Source: Choanephora cucurbitarum
Taxonomy: Eukaryota > Mucoromycota > Mucoromycetes > Mucorales > Choanephoraceae
Direction: 5' to 3'
Length of the DNA stretch: 64,000 nt
Assembly (NCBI GenBank): GCA_025331435.1
Contig: JAIWNI010000064.1
Span: forward strand, 99,287-163,286
The notes under the pieces were generated by a model, which had not been told where the DNA came from, did no database searches, and saw only the letters and a program-made list of their open reading frames with translations. Both the position numbers and the translations under genes were made by a program. Below, one piece after another: positions 35,972 to 46,400 of this stretch (position 1 is its first letter; the number at the start of each line of letters is the position of its first letter).

Positions 35972-37011
35972 ATGATCTTGAGACGTTCATTGACTACTTC
36001 GAGATTAACATCTCAACGATTACCTAGACATTTGGCTTCTGAGGACAGTAAAAGCTTTCAGTTAGTAGCATTTCCTGAACGATCTGTTCTGTTGCCCAGT
36101 CAAGCAGAAGATGCCAATCGACTGTTTGCTCGACCTGTTCGATTCCTCAAAAGCATCTCTCAAGCAGATCAAGCTTCTGATCTCGATAAACCTGAAGTGA
36201 GTATGTCTAAAACTCATGTATCAACCAATAAACTCATTTTCTTTATGACATAAGGTTGCTTTTGTTGGTAGAAGTAATGTTGGCGTAAATATTGAACAAC
36301 AAACTACTTTAGTTTCTTTCTCACTCTCTTTTTTTTTTTTAGAAATCAACACTGATCAACAACCTAACAAACAACAGCAAACTGGTCAAAACCTCTAATA
36401 AGCCAGTAAGGTGTCATTACTTGAACCTCTTGAATATCAGTTGTATACTGATGATAAGACACAATAGGGACATACCAAACTATTAAACTTTTTTGATGTG
36501 GGTGGTCAAGTAACATTAGTAGATATGCCTGGCTATGGTTTCAAATCAAAAGAAGAATGGGGTGAGCTCATTCTGGATTATTTGAGAACAAGACAACAGT
36601 AAGATCAAAATGAAGAATTGATAAGCAAATGACTTAATTTCTTCTAGACTCAAGCGGTTGTTTGTCTTGGTGGATCCAACAGCTGGATTGAAAGATACAG
36701 ATAGACAATTGATGGAGATGCTGGATCAACAGGCACTTTCCTACCAAGTCATCTTGACAAAACGCGATAAACTATCCAAAGAGGCATTTGATAGATCCAG
36801 TCGAACCATTGAACAGTATCTAGTGAAACATGCTATCTGCTGCTATCCAGAATTACTGATGACCGGTAAACGACGTACCAGCAAGATCAATGAAAATGAT
36901 GATATCACACAAGAAATGACTCGAGTCAAATGGGCTGTTGTCCAAGCAACTGGCATTACAGTCAAACCCTCTCTTAAACAAACAGGCATTGTGTTCAACA
37001 ATCGACGCTAA
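35972..37011 (+). CDS. EngB/YihA-family GTPase, probably mitochondrial
   Basis: TrmE-Era-EngA-EngB-Septin-like GTPase; the bacterial EngB acts in large-subunit ribosome assembly, and the fungal relative (Mrx8-type) is mitochondrial. Five exons (35972-36196, 36255-36284, 36343-36405, 36468-36598 and 36648-37011) give 270 residues. The basic, acid-free start MILRRSLTTSRLTSQRLPR looks like a mitochondrial presequence. G1 is GRSNVGKST (residues 80-88, interrupted by an intron after NVG), G3 is DMPGYGF, G4 is TKRDK, and RTRQQLKRLFVLVDPTAGLK is typical of EngB. Exon 2 has only 30 nt. The start lies 21 bp after the stop of the preceding gene, and the stop is 10 bp from the stop of convergent GUP1, so the 3' UTRs must overlap. 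Confidence 0.88.
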
Positions 37012-37021
37012 CATCTTTTTA

Positions 37022-38861
37022 TTACATGGTCCATTTGAAATCACCTCTTCTTTTCTCTGATTCTCTTATTTCAAACATGATTTGTACAGCTACAAATAAA
37101 CAAACGACAGTTGTCAATAGAAAGAGATAACCGTTGATTGAATGAAACATGTCTGATAGCATGGTTTTCATGCCATCTAGACCAAGACAGAATCCAACTA
37201 AATTGGCAACCATCATCATCAAGATATTAAAGACACATCCTATACCACATACAAATCGATAATACCACCTATGACCATACTTGACCATCAACATTTTAGT
37301 AAAATTATATCTGATCCATAAGAATTGACGCTTACCTTCTTTAAAGAAAACAATCGACTGCCAATGATTTCTGGTAATAGGAACAGACAGATCAACCAAC
37401 CCCAAGCCAACAGACGTAATTCGATATCATGCCAGATAGCCACAAATGTGAAGACAACCCATATACTGAATCCTAGATAGCTGGATCCACCTAATGGAAT
37501 ATAGATATACCGTACTGTCCATCGATTAAAGCTACGATGCCAACTCTTCCAAAATCGTTGAGCAGAAAAGTTGTTGCTCATACATCGAATCATGTTCTCT
37601 TCAGGCCAGATGCCATCCAGAAGAGCCCATAATCGAAAGAATCGCCAGGGAATCAACAGCTTCATCCAGATGATCAGTAAATTGAAATAGCCAATCATAC
37701 TTAATTCAAATGGACTGTCTTGATGCCATGCCTGTGCCTTGGAAATGGCCACCACATAGAGTGAATGCAGCACTATTTCCATGACAAACAAGGTAGATAA
37801 GAGGCGAATAGCGTATTGGATCAAGTAAGGTCGAGTGATACTGATAGGGGTTTGCAGTTGAGACATGTAGTTGTTGAAAGTCACGATAGGTCCACATAGA
37901 TAGAGGGGAGCATAGAAGATGTAAGAGAGAAAGGCAGAGTAATGATAGATGGAAGGTGCATAAGGCATCTCAATGCGTTCTCGCATACTAGGTTCTTCAA
38001 GCCCCACATAATGTCGCTTTGATTTCATATACCAATAAGCATCCATATTATAAGATACCAATCGAAGCATACTAAAGTTAAACAAGACATGCCATCGAGG
38101 TAACAATCCAGTCAATGGATCCTTTAAAAAGAAATCAGAAAAACAGTATGGTTTCCATAGTTTTCTCCTTTACCAAATATCCCAACCCAATGGATCCAAA
38201 TGTATAACCATGGTACTGTTCATTTAAGAACAAGACAGCCAAATTGAAGCTCCAGGTCAGTAGAGGATTCAAGATACTACCACCTGTGGCTTTACCAATC
38301 AGATAGCTGGTGGTGACAATCAAATAGATCTTGATAAAACCAGTGCCATGCAATCCAAGCAAGACACACATGGAACACACCAAATTAAACCAGACATGGG
38401 ATGTTATTGTTTGGTTAGGGAGTAGGCGATAGAGGTATCGAATGCAAAGCCATAGACTGACCAATGCAGTTAAATGGGCAAGATGGTTACGAAATTGAGC
38501 ATATTGCATGTCACTGTTATCTACTTTTCGACCCCATAGCCAGCCCTCTGAAAGTAGGTTGCTATAAAGATAATAGTTTGGATGCACCTCTATAACAAAC
38601 AAGTTTAGAATTCCATTCTTTCACAATCACTACTACTTTTACCTTGACTCAGTTGGTGAGTGGTATATAGCATATAAGGCACAACACTAGCTATACACAC
38701 ATAATAGAAATAAAACTCTAGCGTTATCGTCAGTCTCTTTGTTTTGGTTTTCCTTAAAGTTATCCACCTTTTGTCTTCCATCGTGATGGAGTTGTGTTTG
38801 TTGAATTAGGTGTTGTGTTTGTAGGTAAGCTGAGGGTTTTCAACTCATGTTGCTCTGACAT
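37022..38861 (-). CDS. GUP1: MBOAT O-acyltransferase Gup1
   Basis: ER membrane-bound O-acyltransferase; yeast Gup1 remodels GPI anchors (adds C26 to the sn-2 position), and its loss affects glycerol use and lipid rafts. Five exons (38768-38861, 38643-38717, 38174-38589, 37336-38121 and 37022-37279) give 542 residues with about 10 hydrophobic segments. Family motifs: SRWKTKEFYFYY at the N-terminus, EVHPNYY, DPLTGLLPRWHV, PLYLCGPIVTFNNY, RCMSNNFSAQRFWKSWHRSFNRW, YIYIPLGG, and FVAIWHDI with the catalytic His (about H426). The first intron (38718-38767) has a weak GTGGAT donor but is needed to join KTK to EFYFYY. A start inside that intron would give another N-terminus that lacks the SRW motif. 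Confidence 0.92.
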
Positions 38862-39412
38862 AACCTCTTTTTATTATAAGAGAGAGAAGAAAGGAGAGAG
38901 AAAAAAAATATTGTAGATCAAGCTTTTCTAATTTTAAATAACCCGTGTAACATTCTGGGACTGAAGTCTAATGAATGCATTTCTGTCTCTAAAGCCTCTA
39001 AGGCTTAGTGTTTTAGAGGCGATTCACTAGTTTGTATAGAATATTGACTTCCAAATAAACACACATGTTCCTTAGAGGAATCATGTATCAAGTTCAGGGC
39101 ATGTTTTTGTTCTGGTTGCAGCTTCATTCTTTTCTTCCTTTTGGTTGTACTTCAATCAACAGCCATCATTCACTGTTACCAGCCTTATTTTCTTTTTCTT
39201 ATGCAACTAATGATGATAAAAGTGTTTAGAATTTTAAAAAATATGCGGATAAAATCGATTGATTGGCTGTCATTCGTTTGAGAGAATGAAGAAGTCATTT
39301 TTTTTTCTTCTTTTAATATGGCTGCATAATATGATCAAATTTCCTTTTTTTCTTTTTTTTTTTCTCTCTTTCTTTATTCGTCTCCCCAGCTCATCTTCAG
39401 AATAAAGACAGT
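38862..39412. promoter_or_regulatory. Shared divergent promoter region of GUP1 and ATG4
   Basis: 551 bp between two divergent start codons. It contains T/C-rich runs just upstream of the ATG4 ATG (39339-39385) and A/G-rich runs upstream of GUP1, typical of promoter pyrimidine tracts in these fungi. I recognise no specific factor site. Confidence 0.5.
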
Positions 39413-41123
39413 ATGACCCACCATAAGCAAGAAATGACTGGTAGACAAGAGGACAAAGACAAAGAGTTGCCTCAACCACAAAACAGCAACCACCTCAGCA
39501 CTGCGCCTCTAAAAGATAAACTATTGACCAACTCTTCTTATCTAGCAGCAGAAATCCCTCTTAAGTTGGGTCATTTTATGTCGAACCTATGGACTTCTGG
39601 TTCTGAACTTTCGAGTTCTTTCTTTCTTCAACATCAAGATACAACAGAAGAAGGACTGATTTGGCTTTTGGGTCGTCCTTATTACACAAAGCCTTTGGAT
39701 CAAATGCAACAGGCTATCTTGGAAGCACAAAAGGAAGAGATGTTTAGACGTCCTGTTTCAGAAGAAGGAGAACCAGATACCAATGCTGCCTTACTCTGGC
39801 CGCCTGATTTCTACGAGGATTTTACTTCCCGACTCTGGATGACTTATCGTCACAACTATCCTCCTATTCGACCTTCAAGTCACAAGACTGATATTGGTTG
39901 GGGATGTATGCTTCGAAGTGGTCAGAGCTTATTGGCCAATACACTCTTGACACACTTTTTATCTAGAGGTGAGTTTGAGTTAAGTAGGCAGTATTGTATT
40001 CATTAAATGATGTGTTAGACTGGAGACGTCAACGACAAGATCGAGTCACTCGAAAACAGTACGACAGAGTATGTATCATAAACCATAAAAGAGGTACCCA
40101 ATGTGTTAACTTGTTGTCTATCTAGATTGTTCATTGGTTTCTGGATGAATTGTCACCAAGAGCTCCCTTTTCAATACATCGTATTGCACTTTTAGGCAAA
40201 CAATTAGGCAAAAATATAGGCGAATGGTTTGGTCCAAGTACCATCAGTCAAGTTATACAGTATGTATAACCACTCAAGTAATTATATAAAAAAAACTAAT
40301 AAGAGATATACCTTTAAAGAGCCTTAGTGTCTGATTTTCAACCTGCTAATCTATCTGTCTATGTTGCATCTGACGGAGTTGTCTATAAAGATGGTGTTCA
40401 AGATGTAGTGACAGGAAAGAGACCTAGAGGCGATTTTACCTATCTGACTAACAAAATGGCATCTTGTAACATAAACGATGCTGTTCAAGAAGAAGTAAAG
40501 CATCTGTATAACGCAAGCACACCAAACTCTACACAACACCATCAAGAACCCCAATTCAAGCCTCTATTGATACTGATTCCATTACGATTAGGCATTGACT
40601 CACTTCACAGTACTTACCATCCTGCTCTCAAGGCATGCTTTGAATTGCCTTCCTTTGTGGGTATTGCAGGTGGTCGACCCAATTCATCTCTCTACTTTAT
40701 AGGACTTCAGGGAGATGATCTAATATACCTTGATCCTCATTTCTCAAGGGCTGCACTTGAGACAAAGAGTCTTTCGGATTACACACGGGAAGATTTCAGT
40801 ACATATCACTGTACTATACCGCGCAAGATCAACATATCCAACCTAGACCCTTCGATGATGTTGGGCTTCTATTGTCAAACACAACATGATTTCGATAGAC
40901 TGTGTCAACAGATTGATATGGTAAAACAGAAACATGAAATGCATCATTGGATCTTAATATGTCTGTATAGATATCCAAGAAGTATACACCTATCTTTTCA
41001 ATAGAAGAAAGTACACCTGAATACGATGAAGATGTTCGGAGTGAGAATGATTTCGGTATTGTGAGTGATGAAGAATGTCAGCGTTCTGAAAGGGTATCTG
41101 ACGACGAAGATTCCATCATCTAA
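39413..41123 (+). CDS. ATG4: Autophagy cysteine protease Atg4
   Basis: C54-family cysteine endopeptidase that trims the Atg8 C-terminus and releases Atg8 from phosphatidylethanolamine. Five exons (39413-39968, 40019-40068, 40126-40259, 40320-40920 and 40980-41123) give 494 residues. Catalytic Cys is C165 in [15 protein letters not shown]; Asp/His are D385 and H387 in YLDPHF. Other family blocks are [43 protein letters not shown] and [17 protein letters not shown]. The acidic C-terminal tail contains DFGIV preceded by EN and followed by SDEE, which fits an Atg8-interacting (AIM/LIR) motif, as known at the C-terminus of animal ATG4B; this is inference. An N-terminal region of about 85 residues before the fold is low-complexity. 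Confidence 0.93.
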
Positions 41124-42310
41124 GCCATTAAAGTTCTTTTTTTTGAAATGTGTATCATCCATAGTGTGGTGTCTATCTTACCTAAAGAGTCTTGAAAGAT
41201 GCCTATAGTTTGATTAATCTATTTTTGTTCCTGTACTTTCCAAATGAATACTACTGGATCCTACATAAACATTCTGTACTGTACTCCTTTAACTTTGGTA
41301 TCTTCTTTTTATTTTATTGCTGTATTGCTCTTTAGTAATTCATTAAGCAACAGAGAGAGTGAGTGATATTTGCAAGTAAGAGGATATTCCAGCCAAAGCA
41401 TAACAAAAAGAAACAAAATCGCTTCAAATGTTTCATCCATACTGAAGTATCTTGTCCCCCCTTTTTCTTTTTTAGGATATCATCTGTTTCCCTTTTCGTA
41501 AACTGTCCCCCCATCTCAACTCTTTTTGAGAATTCACTGAGAATCAATTTCCCTCATCTCTTTTTCTGAATTCAAGTAAAAATATTCTTTCCTCTGCTAT
41601 TTCTCTTTGACTTTGTATTTTTTATTCAAGAAATTCAACATGAAAAAAAATAAAGATCATTTCACCATCACCGATCGACTTGAAACTTAGCAGAGTACTT
41701 CTTTTGACTTACAGGACTTACCTGAGCAGAAAAAAGTCGACACTTTTATCATTCAAATCCATGATAATACCTCACTTATATATTTTTGAAATCTAGAGAC
41801 ACTTTTTTTGCAGAGTTACTAACAAAAAATATCAGCTGGGTTCGAATATGCGCTGTAGTGAAGAGAGCACCATATTCCCCTATGATGTGCTCAAAAGTAT
41901 GTATGAGCTTTCAACAAGCAAACATACTACTCAAGCAACCAAATTGGTGACTTCAACAGATACCTCTACTAATTTAGCTTAAGAAAGATAAAGCTGTTTT
42001 TGTTTATATCTTATTTCACGTTTCATCTTTTGTATTTTGAGCATGATCTAAGCAGTCAAGTATTTTACAATACCAACTGGTTTCTTTTTGTTTGCATACC
42101 CCTTCATAAGAAGAGCTGAGCATACTAGAAACAGATTCATAATGACAGTGAGTTGAAACGAATGTGGATTGGAATTTGAATCAATTGTGTATTGATATAT
42201 GGGGACTGTATTTTAACTCGAGTTAATGAGGTATGAGCCCAATTGCTTAGTTAGGCTTTGAGTCATACCGACAGCTACTAATATACAGGGACTAGGTTTT
42301 AACTAACAAA
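41124..42310. other. 1.2 kb intergenic, no gene recognised
   Basis: 3' flank of ATG4 running into transposon-derived DNA. AT-rich with all frames short. No repeat partner within the window was noticed. Confidence 0.5.
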
Positions 42311-42413
42311 ATTGCTGTCTCTCTTGCTTTGGAAAATCGTCGAATTGAGTATTTACTCTTTTACCTCAAGATCTTCTTCATTTTCTTTTCTCTCTTCTTT
42401 TTTTTTTTCTTTA

Positions 42414-42931
42414 AAACAAGAGCCAAGACCACAATCTTGGGTGCAATTTCCCCTCATGGTGCAATCAACATTAGTGAAAGAAGACCGAGAGCATTGCCTC
42501 CATCAAAGAAAAGAAAAGCAGGAGGAGCTTCGGTTGCAAAAACAACTGGTAACATTGGTACAGTTACTGGACATGGCTTCAACTTTGTTGGTAGTGTTTT
42601 AGATGTAACGGATCGACATGAGAAATTCAAAGAGCATTATCTGATTATGGACAATGCGCCTATTCACAAGCATCAAGACATTCAGAATCTCATCGAGAGC
42701 AGAGGCTATAAGTGTGTGTATCTTCCGCCTTATTCGCCCGAGCTCAACCCTATTGAGCAATTTTGGTCTGTTTGTAAAAGCAAGCTTAAGAGAGAACAGC
42801 TGCTCCAAGAAGAGACTTTGTCTTTTAGAATTGCAGACGCTTGTAATAAGATTCTTTATAGCGATCTTCGAGGCTTTTGTAGATATTCTGCAGCTAAATT
42901 TGAAGATTGTTTAAGTCGTAAGCCTATATAA
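42414..42931 (+). pseudogene. C-terminal DDE half of a Tc1/IS630-type transposase
   Basis: The open frame (which can be extended back to an ATG at 42329 through low-complexity sequence) encodes TTILGAISPHGAINISE, then a basic PPSKKRKAGG stretch, YLIMDNAPIHKHQDI with the second catalytic Asp, and YLPPYSPELNPIEQFWS with the third acidic residue, ending at a TAA at 42931. The first catalytic Asp and the N-terminal HTH are absent, and the spacing before YLIMDNAPIH looks shortened. It is therefore a fragment, although its frame is undamaged. No TIR pair around it was found; a MITE begins 12 bp downstream. Confidence 0.7.
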
Positions 42932-42942
42932 TAAAATGTGCG

Positions 42943-43161
42943 TACAGTGGTACCCCGATTTAAGCATAATATTTTTGTAAGCTTCATGCATCATACTTGT
43001 ATGGAAAATAGGGCATTTGGCAAACAAGCTTCGATTTCCTTTAATATGCTGCGCTCTGATTGTACTTTTATAGTTTTTACTATGTTTGGAATGGAATATC
43101 ACTTTAAACATAACACATGAAGCTTACAAAAATATTATGCTTAAATCGGGATACCACTGTA
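42943..43161. mobile_element. MITE with 44-bp terminal inverted repeats
   Basis: The left end (42943-42988) and the reverse complement of the right end (43116-43161) match at 45 of 46 positions, including the flanking TA dinucleotides that form the presumed TA target duplication. The element proper, 42945-43159, is 215 bp, starts CAGTGGTACCCCGATTTAA and has no coding capacity. TA target and CAGTGG start are typical of pogo/Tc1-related MITEs. High TIR identity suggests a fairly recent insertion. Confidence 0.88.
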
Positions 43162-43468
43162 TTTGGCGTATGCATAAATGCGCCAAATTTTTTTTTCCAC
43201 TGCGTAATTTATTTTTTTTGAAAGTACACCAATCTATTATATTAAAAAGATAACGGTCGAAAAAATCGTAAATCCCCAAATAGGAAGGTGTGACTTTTTT
43301 TTATTTTTTTTATTTGGCCCTAAGTTACTGAGAGGATATTTTGATTACAGGAACAAATTTTTTCACTGCTTTCTCTCTCCTGATTTTACACTCTTGACTA
43401 GAAAATGTAACTTATGAATAAAACAAAAGATAACGCGCCTTGATTTCTTACGGTTTTGTATTTAGAAC

Positions 43469-46400
43469 ATGTTCATTAATTACACACCTGAAACTGAGCA
43501 GGCTAGAAAAAGAGCCAGAATTACACGCAATCAACGTACAAGCACTCCAGTTGTTTGTAGCTTTTGCAATGAAGAAGGTCACAGTCGAAGCACAAGTAGA
43601 CTCTGTAGATTCTATTCTGGAAGTAGCTCAACTGCTGAATCAACTGATGACATTACACCTGTCAATCAAGTCGAAAGCAATATATTAGCTGATCAAGTCA
43701 ATGACAGCTCCTCTATGGATGAAACTGAGAATGTCAATCCTATCGGTAACTGCAATGAATGCCTATCTGAAGATCATTGTACTACCGATTGTCCCATTCT
43801 CTTCTACAAGAACAACCCTGAGATGAACACTTATAAAGTTGCTCATGATCAAAGCAAACTTTCTCAACTCAAAAGACATGATTTTGGTAGAATGAAAGTT
43901 GAATGCAGCTTCTGCCATGCTATGTTGTGGTTAGATGAGAGAGCAACTGCCTCCAAATCGGAGCCATTGTTTCAATTGTGTTGTGGCAAGGGAAGATACA
44001 TTATGAAAGACTTTGAGCCTTTGCCTCCTTTGTTGACTGGACTTCTCACTAACACCGATCCAGTCTCCAAGGAATTTCAAAGTAGCATCAGAGCTTACAA
44101 CAACGTTCTGTCTTTCACTTCCCTTGGTGTTAAGCTAGATCATGCTGTTAATAATGATAGAATGGGTGCTTACGCTTTCCGCATTCATGGTAATGTCTAT
44201 CATAGAATCGGAACATCATTGCATCCAGAAGATGGAGATGCACCTAGCTTCGCCCAAATATATGTTTATGATGCAGCCAATGAGCTTCAAAACAGGTTGC
44301 ACAGAATGCCTTTTCTTGCTTCTGAAACTTTGCATCAACTTCAAAGTCTGATGCATTCTGTCAATCCATATGCAAGAGATTTTAAGACTATGGCAGACTT
44401 AGAGAATGAATTACCAGGTGGTTTAGCTGAGGTCAGCATGATCTTTAGATCTGAAGGGACTCCTGATCCCCGTCGCTACAACTCGCCAACCCACAACACT
44501 GAGATTGGTGTTCTCATCATTAATGGTGAAGACCATAGAAATGTGAACAAGCCAACTCACAGAGACGTAGTCATCCGTTTGAAGAACAATGGCTCAACTG
44601 AAAACGGGTTGCAATCAATCAATGAGATCAACCAGCATTACGATCCAATGCACTATGTTCTTATGTTTCCAAGAGGGCAACCAGGCTGGAACATAAACAT
44701 GCGTACAGCCAATGGTCTGAAAAAGGTTACCATCATGCAATTTTACAGATATCATCTCATGATCAGACAAGTCTCTCCAAGTCAGCTTCATCTGTTTAAG
44801 CATCTGTTTCATCAGTATGTTGTGGATATGTACGCAAAGATGGAACAAGAGCGATTGAACTATCTGAGACACAACCAAAAATCCTTGAGATGTGAGCTCT
44901 ACAACAATTTGAGAGATGCCGCTGAAGTTGATGATGGAGACATGGAATCTGTAGGCAAGAAAGTCATTTTGCCATCCTCATTCATTGGCAGTCCACGACA
45001 CATGATACAGCTCTATCAAGACTCTATGAGTATAGTTCGTAGATTTGGTAAACCTGATCTGTTTGTTACATTTACCTGTAACCCCAGCTGGCCTGAAATC
45101 ACAAACGAGTTGCAATACAACCAAACCAGTAACGATAGACCTGATTTGTGTAGCAGGGTTTTCCATCTCAAATTGAAATCACTCATGCATGATTTAACAG
45201 TCAAAGGTGTTTTGGGAAAAGTCATTGCTCATATGCATGTAATTGAATTCCAGAAAAGAGGCCTCCCTCATGCCCACATCTTACTGATTCTTGATGCAAC
45301 TGACAAACTGAGAGAAGAGGATATCGACAATGTTATATCTGCAGAAATTCCTGATAAGCAAGCTTATCCTTCTTTGTACGAAACAGTCACCAAGAACTTG
45401 ATGCATGGACCTTGCGGCCTTCTTGATCCCAATGCACCTTGCATGAAAAACGGCAAGTGTTCAAAAAGCTATCCAAAGGCATTCAATGACACCACTCATT
45501 TCAAACGAGAAGAACAAGGTGGATATCCCATGTACCGTAGAAGAAATGATGGTAAATCAATTGAGAAGAAAGCCGTCAAACTCGACAATCGATGGGTGGT
45601 GCCTCATAACCCTTATTTAACTACAAAGTACAATGCGCATATCAACGTTGAAATATGTGCTACATTTGTCTCTGTAAAGTATGTGTACAAATATGTATAC
45701 AAAGGGCACGATAGAGCTCAAGTTGATGTCTCAAAAAACGATGAAATTCAGAAATTCATTGACGCTCGATATGTATCAGCTGCTGAATCATGTTGGAGAC
45801 TATTCTCTTTTCCTTTGCACAATGAGTTCCCCCACCACCAAAGGTTGTCTGTACATCTTCCTGATCAGCAACCTGTCTACTTTGATGGTGAAGATCAATT
45901 GGACAATGTCATTGAGCGCAATTTAAAGAATACTACTCTGACAGGTTGGTTCGAAGCCAACAGAGAATATGAGTCTGCCCTTCAGATCTTATATATCGAG
46001 TTCCCTGAACACTTTGTATGGGTCAAAGAAAAGGAGAAGAACTACTGGAAGATAAGAGAGCGAGGACAAGGCGGTACCATTGGTAGAATCTATGCCATCT
46101 CACCCAAGGAAAGCGAGAAGTATTGTCTGCGCATGCTTCTTTACCATGTCAAGGGTGCAACTAGCTTTGACCATCTTAGGACTGTCAATGGCATTTGCTA
46201 TCCCAGTTTTCGTGAGGCTGCATATGCTCTTAATCTTTTGAACGATGATACTGAGTGGATTACCTGCCTTGAAGAAGCTTCTCACTACAAAAATGCTGGA
46301 TCATTACGGAATTTGTTTGCCATTATTTTGGTATTCAACAATCCTTCTGATCCGTTTCAGCTTTGGGATAAGTTCTCTAACGATCTCTCTGAAGACTTTC

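Noticed and set aside
42312..42602. Alternative frame over the transposase fragment
   Set aside because: Lacks the DDE motifs that the other frame shows.
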